From Mesocentrotus franciscanus (lineage: Eukaryota; Echinodermata; Echinoidea; Camarodonta; Strongylocentrotidae), in assembly GCA_037976565.1 (NCBI GenBank), contig CP137675.1, positions 30,393,820-30,457,819 of the forward strand: DNA of 64,000 nt, written 5' to 3'. This document shows positions 60,005 to 64,000 of the stretch, one piece after another. How positions within the stretch are numbered: the first letter of the stretch is position 1; each line of letters starts with the position of its first letter. The translations under genes and the position numbers were made by a program. The notes under the pieces are model-generated. The model saw only the letters and a list, made by a program, of their open reading frames with translations, was not told the origin of the DNA and did no database searches.

Positions 60005-60869
60005 TAATTAAAAGTGTGAAACATTCAAAGTCATAAAAGGGATGTAGTTATTATTATTTTGTAATGTCACCAAATATGGCATGTTAATAATGGTACTTTA
60101 TTAGTAGGTATATATAGAGGACGCAGCACTGAGTGTCTGTATATTTTCTTTTTGTATTGACAGAGAAGTAAGTGATCATAGCATGCACGTCATGTCTACC
60201 CCAGCCATTGCAAGACAAGATTACCTAGCAGGTGTTGGGTAAGTAGACTTAGCTTCCAGGGAAGGTGTGCTTTTATTCCTTATAAACCAGCTGGATACGA
60301 TGTGATTTTGATACAACATGAACTCTCCATCTTACATATTTAGCCGAGTTAAATATTCAACTGGTTAATTTATGTTGTAGGATTTTTCTAAAATATTAAC
60401 CGACATGTTGTAAGAAAAACTCTGCAATAATCCTAATGTATGTTTCATATTAATGTATCCTATTAGATTATTAAGTACAGTATTAACTATTTTCATGGTA
60501 CCTAGATTTTGAATATCGCAACTGTGATCTCTGCCATTATTATTATAATCCATGTTTTTAGTTTTTTTACCTGTCCAAAGTCATCTATGTGATTTGTTGT
60601 TCTTCATTACCTATTGGTATGGTATAGCATTTCAATAGTGGAATATAGATTTTTAATTTCATTATAGTTTTGATGATCAGACATGTATCTACTACCATAT
60701 TACTGTTATTACTCCAGGTCTAGTTATAGTACAGTATCACCATCACCATCATCACTGTTATTATTATTGATATGATCCTCATCAATATCATGGTTATCAC
60801 TATCATTATTACAGGATGTGTACTCCAGCAGGCATCAGCTCTTCTCCCATCAAACAACATCGAGTATGA
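34959..60869 (+). CDS. CCDC171: CCDC171 coiled-coil protein, 28 coding exons
   Basis: Joined exons: 34959-35208, 35776-35855, 37595-37769, 38318-38430, 40631-40719, 41277-41412, 42649-42741, 43460-43554, 43904-43969, 46409-46547, 47090-47347, 47748-47837, 48135-48335, 48875-49048, 49524-49712, 50203-50609, 52553-52671, 53591-53719, 54071-54327, 54774-54956, 56720-56911, 57384-57529, 58078-58192, 58617-58673, 59196-59345, 59801-59922, 60164-60238, 60815-60869. This makes 4155 bp, 1384 residues; every junction is GT-AG and all phases agree. The protein is mostly heptad-like coiled coil rich in Glu, Gln, Lys and Arg. Family marks are LLAACALLSGALLPVY (~760-775), FRVAAIAVMAAHR plus LLYLAGQT (~840-860) and GLSEAKMELRRKEQS (~1146-1160). 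Human CCDC171 is of similar length (~1.3 kb of codons). Its molecular role is poorly known. The start ATG follows an in-frame TAG (34938-34940) in the same exon. Confident on family; individual small exons remain predictions. Confidence 0.9.
35437..35565. mobile_element. Foldback element (intron 1)
   Basis: The arms 'aatattg.atggctttg' and 'caaagccatacaatatt' and the inner 'acaagaatatattg' and 'caatatattcttattcttgt' pair around a 'gcgagaggccgag' centre. It resembles the elements at 55197 and 55560 in layout. Confidence 0.65.
35776..35855 (+). CDS. CCDC171: CCDC171 coding exon 2 (84-110)
   Basis: Acceptor cttttacag, donor ggag|gtatgg. Encodes DNMAHLRRRLNESERDKLEL and onwards, coiled coil; phase 1 in, phase 0 out. 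Confidence 0.85.
35961..36150. mobile_element. Tc1/mariner-like MITE (copy 3 of 3, best preserved)
   Basis: CAGTCAAACCTG at the left and CAGGTTTGACTG at the right, flanked by TA on both sides (35959-35960, 36151-36152). The interior has repeated 'ggtctttgtagacaggt'. Lies in CCDC171 intron 2. Confidence 0.75.
36535..36796. repeat. About 66-bp minisatellite, four units (intron 2)
   Basis: Units contain 'ctctgacgacagcccttcc', 'acagcacacacagtcactta' and 'ttaggccctg.tcacacataa'. The fourth unit is diverged and shortened. Confidence 0.9.
36947..37105. mobile_element. hAT-like MITE, CAGGGCTC family (copy d, diverged)
   Basis: Left CAGGTCGTGACACTAAC, right GGGCTCCAAGTCCCTG; 'acaatt' lies near both ends. 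In CCDC171 intron 2. Confidence 0.45.
37595..37769 (+). CDS. CCDC171: CCDC171 coding exon 3 (111-169)
   Basis: Acceptor ggcatttacag, donor agtg|gtaatg. Coiled coil (LQAQIAKLRAQLERGEADKQ). Reading through the donor meets TGA at once, which supports splicing there. Confidence 0.85.
37776..38010. repeat. (GAT)n microsatellite (intron 3)
   Basis: Irregular GAT/GAC/GGT triplets directly after the donor. Generates poly-Asp, poly-Met and poly-His frames with no coding meaning. Confidence 0.95.
38146..38276. mobile_element. Foldback MITE with GGGCCC ends (intron 3)
   Basis: GGGCCCCATAACACAAAG at the left and CTTTGTGTTACAGGGCCC at the right are inverted; the interior also folds (caattgac/acaat motifs). 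It ends only about 40 bp before exon 4's acceptor. A likely relative with CAGGGCCC ends lies at 45802-45967. Confidence 0.7.
38318..38430 (+). CDS. CCDC171: CCDC171 coding exon 4 (169-206)
   Basis: Acceptor ttttctttcag, donor gcag|gtacgg. Coiled coil (LSSLSAQVQELQIQASQHER). Confidence 0.85.
40308..40547. mobile_element. Long-arm palindromic MITE (intron 4)
   Basis: Arms of about 57 bp with few mismatches: starts GGGAGTGTTTCACCAAGAC and ends with the complement GTCTTTGTGAAACACCCCC after 'aagtccaacttaaag'. 240 bp, non-coding. Confidence 0.8.
40631..40719 (+). CDS. CCDC171: CCDC171 coding exon 5 (207-236)
   Basis: Acceptor tctcttccag, donor aaag|gtaaat, phase 2 out. Encodes EKRLASVIAERDVLQTGKDE and onwards. 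Confidence 0.85.
41277..41412 (+). CDS. CCDC171: CCDC171 coding exon 6 (236-281)
   Basis: Acceptor ctgactctcag, donor tgtg|gtgagt. The split Ser codon joins to SLYADAQEKITELRIERDTQ. Confidence 0.85.
41665..42188. mobile_element. piggyBac-like element, internally deleted (intron 6)
   Basis: CTCTTTGCCCGC at the left and GCGGGCAAAGAG at the right are perfect 12-bp inverted ends, flanked by TTAA on both sides (41661-41664 and 42189-42192), the strict piggyBac target. 524 bp. It retains a short plus-strand frame at 41915-42103. Confidence 0.8.
41915..42103 (+). pseudogene. Possible remnant of piggyBac transposase N-terminus
   Basis: A 62-residue frame starting MAPIRRRRDFFTADQVRELV sits inside the piggyBac-like element in the orientation and position expected for the start of a transposase. 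Basic residues followed by a short helix are typical of such N-termini. The rest (DDE core) is absent. The match is by general character only. Confidence 0.35.
42649..42741 (+). CDS. CCDC171: CCDC171 coding exon 7 (282-312)
   Basis: Acceptor gattctcatttag, donor acag|gtaacc. Encodes AAKEELKEMQERIEKERSAH and onwards. Confidence 0.85.
43010..43120 (-). mobile_element. Retroelement tail with (ATT)n (intron 7)
   Basis: (AAT)n at 43018-43036 followed by 'atatttctatatagggcaaa' and 'gcataatgcctc' looks like the 3' end of a SINE or LINE inserted in the minus orientation. Confidence 0.4.
43460..43554 (+). CDS. CCDC171: CCDC171 coding exon 8 (313-344)
   Basis: Acceptor tccatttgcag, donor tcag|gtaacg, phase 2 out. 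Encodes CQKRDLEGALSVEKSAREQA and onwards. Confidence 0.85.
43904..43969 (+). CDS. CCDC171: CCDC171 coding exon 9 (344-366)
   Basis: Acceptor tattttgaaacag, donor aaaag|gtataa. 66 bp; encodes ELEAAYQEERRECTYSKEQ and neighbours. Confidence 0.8.
43986..44672 (+). mobile_element. Dispersed repeat (copy of 20358-20748) with nested insertion
   Basis: The left part (43986-44340) matches the reverse complement of 20362-20748; the right end 'gcctttaa' resumes at 44665 after a 321-bp insertion. It starts only 16 bp past the exon 9 donor. Confidence 0.7.
44341..44661. mobile_element. Nested element with GGGTGRTATTC ends
   Basis: GGGTGGTATTC at the left and GAATATCACCC at the right, flanked by AAT on both sides (44338-44340, 44662-44664). 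Subterminal 'agttcacactt.tatgg' also pairs with its complement. A 3-bp duplication is compatible with a PIF/Harbinger-type element. Confidence 0.65.
44834..45002. mobile_element. Foldback element (intron 9)
   Basis: About 75-bp arms: 'aaatgatgcatg', 'gttcattatatgatctatcc' and 'gtgtgtatctatcgcac' at the left pair with their complements at the right with scattered mismatches. A further inverted pair, 'ctcctagatcc' (about 45016) with 'ggatctaggag' (about 45355), surrounds the following 350 bp. Confidence 0.7.
45802..45967. mobile_element. MITE with CAGGGCCC ends (intron 9)
   Basis: CAGGGCCCCATCTTATAAA and TTTCTATAAGTCGAGGGCCC plus TG are inverted ends; the interior repeats 'caattgatatcaattgcaa' and 'gcgattgatt'. 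No clear target duplication. Confidence 0.6.
46030..46371. mobile_element. Palindromic MITE with long arms (intron 9)
   Basis: Arms exceeding 100 bp share TTGGGAGCCCCAAA, 'aatttgatggcaaaatttca' and 'tgtatcataatgtgaa', inverted. It ends about 40 bp before exon 10. The frames inside are palindrome artefacts. Confidence 0.8.
46409..46547 (+). CDS. CCDC171: CCDC171 coding exon 10 (366-412)
   Basis: Acceptor cttctattgtag, donor aagg|gttagt. Encodes LTAEYDTTKNALSAEIDQKR and onwards. Confidence 0.85.
47090..47347 (+). CDS. CCDC171: CCDC171 coding exon 11 (413-498)
   Basis: Acceptor tttattgacag, donor agag|gtaagt. Contains a basic, Gly-rich insert (RPKRKNAKGKGKRKGGEG) that could serve as a nuclear or nucleic-acid contact segment, then LSPSLVLETLRHTLTDYQQR. 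Confidence 0.85.
47378..47590. repeat. GAG/GAT-rich low complexity (intron 11)
   Basis: Purine triplet repeats immediately downstream of the donor; not coding. Confidence 0.9.
47748..47837 (+). CDS. CCDC171: CCDC171 coding exon 12 (499-528)
   Basis: Acceptor ccctcttgcag, donor caag|gtgagt. Encodes LKRMKMIHDKLANECEHYKE and onwards. Confidence 0.85.
48135..48335 (+). CDS. CCDC171: CCDC171 coding exon 13 (529-595)
   Basis: Acceptor cattcttcctag, donor agag|gtatta. Encodes DLQSKLSSNVKELEKVKGQC and onwards. Confidence 0.85.
48875..49048 (+). CDS. CCDC171: CCDC171 coding exon 14 (596-653)
   Basis: Acceptor gacaatatcag, donor aaaa|gtgagt. Less coiled: NRKLFLHSIYQRLLAGRVVM, then LGWPEISAGVQEEVIQLM. 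Confidence 0.85.
49524..49712 (+). CDS. CCDC171: CCDC171 coding exon 15 (654-716)
   Basis: Acceptor aaccacaag (weak pyrimidine tract ttctcaacc), donor acag|gtttga. Encodes VVLLESELRTKKEQFMRLED and onwards. Confidence 0.85.
50203..50609 (+). CDS. CCDC171: CCDC171 coding exon 16 (717-852)
   Basis: Largest exon and the most family-diagnostic: NSSLLAACALLSGALLPVYT, a short amphipathic linker, then FRVAAIAVMAAHR. Acceptor tcctcaaatag, donor cacag|gtaagt, phase 2 out. The hydrophobic stretches look like helical-bundle cores rather than membrane spans. Confidence 0.9.
50667..52168. mobile_element. PIF/Harbinger element carrying a MADF gene (intron 16)
   Basis: 21-bp perfect inverted ends (TGCCCCCTTCACATACACAG, then C) with TAA on both sides (50664-50666, 52169-52171), the 3-bp duplication typical of PIF/Harbinger. 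Similarity continues inward (TTTTCTTACG). Repeated subterminal 'cttacg' and 'cgtaag' motifs at both ends look like transposase-binding sites. 1502 bp. It encodes a MADF-type protein on the minus strand and no DDE transposase, so it is non-autonomous. Confidence 0.85.
50731..51856 (-). pseudogene. Transposon-borne MADF/BESS-like protein gene, premature stop
   Basis: Two exons can be read: 51605-51856 (84 codons, starting MAPKKKAVNKKSPAIRKSPR, a basic NLS-like head followed by an acidic stretch) and 50731-51441. The 163-bp intron has donor gtaagt and acceptor ttttcag and preserves frame. Exon 2 opens with a MADF-like domain: EVIEWLKSNRFLYDKSSLEF, KNRHKKEHA, an in-frame TGA at 51289-51291, then LEMDQKMRLNPGDLYRWYTS and LRTQYVKEVKKK. 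Trp is expected at the TGA (TGG to TGA). A BESS-like segment (CDFLGMLMAKMTPSCLEDFT) lies near the C-terminus. In Harbinger transposons such DNA-binding accessory proteins help bring the transposase to the ends and the nucleus. Total 320 codons if the TGA is read through. Confidence 0.75.
52553..52671 (+). CDS. CCDC171: CCDC171 coding exon 17 (852-892)
   Basis: Acceptor ctttttgtgtag, donor tcag|gtgcgg. Continues the conserved motif as LLYLAGQTDLLFTTNENTSG; phase 1 out. Confidence 0.85.
53591..53719 (+). CDS. CCDC171: CCDC171 coding exon 18 (892-935)
   Basis: Acceptor catcttattag, donor tcaa|gtaaga. Encodes GMNSIASTRSLLEAQTASWL and onwards. Confidence 0.85.
54071..54327 (+). CDS. CCDC171: CCDC171 coding exon 19 (935-1020)
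   Basis: Acceptor atcatttctaag, donor tgag|gtatgt. Ser/Pro/Tyr-rich loop (SSYPPYRQPTYMVRGPLVRC), followed by LGHGLNRLLAHTSLAGVKNQ. Confidence 0.85.
54774..54956 (+). CDS. CCDC171: CCDC171 coding exon 20 (1021-1081)
   Basis: Acceptor ttttttgtttgcag, donor agaa|gtgagt. Coiled coil resumes: MIVLQNQMVDFLDRLHQAEV. Confidence 0.85.
55197..55365. mobile_element. Foldback element 1 (intron 20)
   Basis: Arms 'agtattaatgactgcttt', 'gagaaatagttgtttttat' and 'gctattgcccgaggc' pair with their complements around a 'gcccgaggcatgccgagggc' centre. Confidence 0.75.
55560..55795. mobile_element. Foldback element 2, related to element 1 (intron 20)
   Basis: Outer arms 'gcgactgcttt'-like and 'ctagctgtttttatta', an inner 'agttgaatccctgccatcac' paired with 'gagggattcaact', and a 'gcgcctgtgcgggcgcccgag' -type centre. 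Contains three tandem 'gacctaga' hexamer-like units near 55625. Confidence 0.65.
56550..56669 (+). pseudogene. Decayed duplicate of CCDC171 coding exon 21
   Basis: About 100 bp matching the first half of exon 21 at roughly 88-90% by eye. It stays open as NFVERGKFEKVFQELQQALG and RKEEAQRLLTKQSILKLK, then reaches TAG 56667-56669. The acceptor AG is lost ('atattgaaaac') and the second half of the exon is absent, so it is probably not spliced in. Confidence 0.75.
56720..56911 (+). CDS. CCDC171: CCDC171 coding exon 21 (1082-1145)
   Basis: Acceptor attttcactag, donor taag|gtatga. Encodes KFEKVFQELQQALGREQEAQ and onwards. Confidence 0.9.
56928..57140. repeat. GGA-rich low complexity (intron 21)
   Basis: Irregular GGA/GAA/GGGA purine repeats; not coding. 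Confidence 0.9.
57384..57529 (+). CDS. CCDC171: CCDC171 coding exon 22 (1146-1194)
   Basis: Acceptor ttgtttgcag, donor gcaag|gtatga. GLSEAKMELRRKEQSARQLS is the strongest similarity to vertebrate CCDC171 that I recognise. Confidence 0.9.
58078..58192 (+). CDS. CCDC171: CCDC171 coding exon 23 (1194-1232)
   Basis: Acceptor tttgatttcag, donor aaag|gtattg. Encodes DRESIVTHLRSTQTAVANTK and onwards. Confidence 0.85.
58203..58520. repeat. (GAT)n microsatellite (intron 23)
   Basis: Long irregular GAT/GGT array starting just after the donor, like the one in intron 3. Confidence 0.95.
58617..58673 (+). CDS. CCDC171: CCDC171 coding exon 24 (1233-1251)
   Basis: Acceptor atcttacttccag, donor tcaa|gtgagt. 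57 bp: VEAQLLVTAVSSPDMIALQ. Phase consistent; the shortest well-supported exon. Confidence 0.75.
59196..59345 (+). CDS. CCDC171: CCDC171 coding exon 25 (1252-1301)
   Basis: Acceptor ctccctttcag, donor agag|gtaatg. Encodes FVETQKMAISRLTTLELEIT and HIARLKEELSDACSRQ, matching the family's C-terminal coiled coil. Confidence 0.9.
59801..59922 (+). CDS. CCDC171: CCDC171 coding exon 26 (1302-1342)
   Basis: Acceptor cttttgtttag, donor ctcag|gtatgt. Non-coiled tail with PLYETDRSYKDVFLPLR. Confidence 0.85.
59938..60003. repeat. (GA)n/(GT)n simple repeat (intron 26)
   Basis: GA runs interrupted by a short GT run, 15 bp past the donor. Confidence 0.9.
60164..60238 (+). CDS. CCDC171: CCDC171 coding exon 27 (1342-1367)
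   Basis: Acceptor tttgtattgacag, donor ttgg|gtaagt. Encodes REVSDHSMHVMSTPAIARQD and onwards. Confidence 0.8.
60815..60869 (+). CDS. CCDC171: CCDC171 coding exon 28 (1367-1384, stop)
   Basis: Acceptor catcattattacag. Encodes GMCTPAGISSSPIKQHRV and stops at TGA 60867-60869. Short Ser/Pro tail. Confidence 0.8.
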
Positions 60870-63793
60870 TCAAAGGACCCTCGTCGGCTAGCACCAAGAC
60901 ACAGACCCTCGTCGGATGTAATGTGTAAGATGTTATCAAACCATTGGGGTGGTAAATGAAACTCCCAACAACTCTTCCTTGGCACTCACCATTGCCAACC
61001 TGAAAAGCGCATTAAATCTTCCTAGTACCTCACCGACATTGCCCCATTGACTCAAAACCGATTCTGAAAGGACTTTTTCTTTGTCATTTGGAGTAATATA
61101 GTCCTTGTGTAATGTATTTTTATGGTTCAGTCTTTTGTCAATCCAGTATTTTTATTGTCAGTGTGATGGAGGTATCAAGGTAGTGTTAAAATAAAGGTGT
61201 TATCAGACTAGCTAGGAATATTACCACATCACAGACGTACAGTAACAGTTTCACCAAGGATACTGGCGTATCTTGCCCAAATAGGAACTTTCCAGCTTCT
61301 AATTTTAACAAGTGATAAAAAAGAAATGGCACTTTTCGTAAAGTGAAAATATTTTTTAAACCAAACTACACAAGAAGATACATGTAAATTACCCTTAAGA
61401 CCACCCAGTATGAGGCATTTGTCATCATTTGGTACATTTATGATCCGTAATTTCTGAAATAGAAGTTAGTCAGATACTCAATGAGAATGGCTTGATGTGT
61501 TGTAGAGCACTTTCAGGGTCGTGTAGTTTTTTTTAACCAGAGGCTGTTTGGTCAACTCTTACGAAAAAGGTTAATTGTACGTTCCGTTTTTATTAAGATC
61601 TAGTGAACTTGAATTGTGTGTTCAAATTGTTACTAACTACAATGTTTTTATATTATTGAATGTAAGTATTTTTTTTTACAGCTCCCACCTTTCATTGCTT
61701 GCTATGCAAATTGGTTTGTAAACAGTTTATCAGTGGGAGATTTTTAAAATAATTTTAGAAAAATCTTTTATAAGCTCTCCATGTTCCATTAGAGACTAAT
61801 GTTAGTGGGTTCTTGTATTGCACTCATGTCTTTCATACTTTACACTCGAGTGTCATAAAACTATGAAAATCTAAGGAAAACTGATAGTAGTCTCATAAAT
61901 ATACATATACCTTGCCATTTTATATTGCACATTTATTATATAGAGAGAAAGAATACACTGACAAGATATTGCTCTTCATTATTTATTTGATTTTAATACC
62001 ATATACACAAAACCTTTGATAATTGTACAAATATTTCAAAATTATATGTACTCGTAAATGCAAATTGCAAAAAAAAAAATCAATCTTATACTAATAGCAG
62101 CCCAGATGAGTTATATAATTGAAAACATTTTTGATATGTTAAAAAGTGAAAGACACAAGGAAACTTCCCAAGAAGACATAGGTCTGGTGAAAATTAAAAA
62201 AAGACCTTTGATTAACACAAACATTTGACATGTAAGCACATTGCAGACAACTTCCTTTTTTTTTTACATACAGAAAATTGATTTTTGTACATGGATTTAA
62301 AACAGTTTTTGCTAACAAAGTACTTTGCAAAGTTATACAATACAAATTCTTTGAGGTATTTTTACATTATATACATTTTCGCACATTTTCTTTTTAAAAG
62401 AGTGAACTATAAGATATTTCAGATGCAATGCAGGACGATTATATGTGGTTTATGACAGCTGCAGTAATGTTGCTCTTTACTTCATTCATTAAACATATAT
62501 TACTCTCTCTGGACACCCCCATTTCCCATCCTAGCAGAATACTCCTCCCTTGACAACTACCCCGAGGTAATAATTCTTGAAATAAAAATGTCATAGCATT
62601 ATGTTTGTTTTTTTCAAGGAGCAGTAATTTTATGAATCCTGGGTAAGTGGGGAGGATCAGTTATCCTGATATCTATAGAAAGAAGATGAAGTACAAATTT
62701 ACTTTTTATACAGGACTGTGATCACTCTTGGGATATATTTTGATGAGTGCATGGGGAAAAGATTTGGTTAGTCAGTATTGAAACCATCATCCTTATGTTT
62801 ATTAAGTACAGTGACAAAGAGATCTGAAACTCCTATTAAATATACATTGAGGTACTGTAAATATGTGAATACACCTTCACTTTAATTTATCTACGAGGGC
62901 ATTCATATAATACCTTGAGATTTATCCTAGATTAAAATACTTTTTTTTTATTAAAAAAAAAATTGGTAATAAGTAATTGTAAATTGTTGACGGGAAATTT
63001 CGAAAAAAAATGCATTTTTGGAAATTGTATATAATAGAAAATTATATTAGGTTAGTAAATACCATTTTAATGTATCATATGTGTATTCAATGTTGAAAGA
63101 CAATTATTTAATATAATATGTAAATACATGTATATTTCATTTTATGTAAATACATGTATATTTCCTAAAATGTTGTGCTATATAACTATTTCCTGAAATT
63201 CACATTCCGTTTTTTTTTCTGGAATAAATATTTGTAACAAAGAATCTGATTGCTTAAATATTATTATTTGTTGTTCCAAACGCCTATTTCTTAAGTACTC
63301 ACTTAAGTTTAAGTTTTCAAGTATCCTTAATTTTCTACTTTCTTTAATACCACCAGTTACAATTACCTTGGAATGACTTCCAGAAAAAAAATCCTACTTT
63401 TAGAAGGAATGGACATATTATTACAGGAAAAAACACTATTTATTACCCCTTATTTTCAGCTCAGGCACAAGGGAAAAGTCATTATTTAAACATAGAAATT
63501 GACATGTCTTGCAAAAAAAAAAAAAAAAAATGATCACAAGGACATAACAATCACAGAATCAGACAATTCTGTGCTTCCACTAAAAACTAAATCGACCCTG
63601 TAATAAGGATGGGATGCCCATCAAATATCAGTTGCAGTTCTAGAGGGGGAGGGAGCATTCAAGCATCCCTGCCCCAAAGTGGAACTATGGCTGTCAAATA
63701 CTATGTACTAAGGTTGTTTGCCCGTCAAGTACCTTTCAAGTAACGCCAAATGAAATGGAAATATTAAATAATATGTTTGATTAATCTCTATCG
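60870..63793. other. CCDC171 3' UTR and convergent intergenic region
   Basis: No exon-like frame. Candidate plus-strand polyadenylation signals are AATAAA at 61190-61195 and 63223-63228; minus-strand candidates include 63439-63444. Strongly AT-rich, with poly-A/T runs near 62070, 62950 and 63515. The two converging transcripts may overlap here. Confidence 0.5.
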
Positions 63794-63883
63794 TCATCTT
63801 GATCCTCTTGCCAGAGCGAGAGCTTCATCTCGTGTGTGTAACTTCTCCATCATCAATTCCTTCAACTTGTTCCTCTGAAATTT
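63794..63883 (-). CDS. Candidate terminal exon of an unidentified minus-strand gene
   Basis: On the minus strand, acceptor tgtgatttcag precedes KFQRNKLKELMMEKLHTRDE followed by ALALARGSR and TGA (63794-63796). It is 90 bp, opens in phase 0 and stays open to a stop. The strand is helix-prone and basic. I do not recognise the protein. The remaining exons would lie to the right of the window. Confidence 0.5.
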   Translation of the reverse strand, partial: KFQRNKLKELMMEKLHTRDEALALARGSR

Positions 63884-64000
63884 CTGAAATCACAAAAGTA
63901 AAGATTGAATAATAGGATGTAAGTGTTAGATTTTAACACACCATTCAACTGTTTGCCTCTTACAGACTAGAAATAGATCCCCACTTCATTTAAAGGGGAA

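Overview
This is a eukaryotic, intron-rich, AT-rich animal window with one 500-base assembly gap (503-1002). It holds two recognisable protein genes in divergent orientation and a dense population of small transposons. The TTAGGG-type telomere units, the recurrent 'acatgtacatgta' and 'taccggtaa' strings, the CR1/L2-like LINE tails and the many hAT, Tc1/mariner-like and Harbinger non-autonomous elements suggest a marine deuterostome. A sea urchin is my best guess. This is inference, because no species-diagnostic gene is present.

Layout. 1-4.5 kb: a Tc1/mariner-like MITE, the gap, a tRNA-derived SINE head, one candidate exon of an upstream plus-strand gene (1571-1647) and a possible long 3' UTR. 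4.6-14 kb: transposon territory, including hAT elements with 8-bp target duplications, one of them filled with a decayed GGGGCAC minisatellite. 14.4-16.3 kb: CT/TCTG simple repeats. 16.7-20.8 kb: nested inverted-repeat elements and a roughly 150-bp tandem array rich in nuclear-receptor-like half sites. 20.8-27.3 kb: non-coding, partly perhaps the FEM1 3' UTR. 27.3-29.3 kb: an intronless FEM1 gene on the minus strand, closest to FEM1C/A, interrupted by one frameshift. 29.3-34.9 kb: divergent intergenic region with a FEM1 upstream hairpin, a hAT MITE, (GAA)n and (GGAA)n tracts, a candidate 5' non-coding exon and an interstitial telomere-repeat element inside inverted repeats.

34.9-60.9 kb: a complete CCDC171 (coiled-coil domain containing 171) gene. 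I could assemble 28 coding exons with GT-AG borders and consistent phases, giving 1384 codons plus stop. Its introns carry many insertions: Tc1/mariner-like, hAT and piggyBac MITEs, several foldback elements, and a 1.5-kb PIF/Harbinger element encoding a two-exon MADF/BESS-like protein with an internal TGA. A decayed tandem copy of coding exon 21 lies just upstream of that exon. 60.9-63.8 kb: probable 3' UTR and intergenic DNA. At 63794-63883 there is a candidate terminal exon of an unidentified minus-strand gene converging on CCDC171.

The two host genes have no evident shared pathway. FEM1 proteins are CUL2 ubiquitin-ligase substrate receptors that read C-degrons; CCDC171 is a poorly characterised coiled-coil protein. 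All gene models come from reading splice signals and frames by eye.
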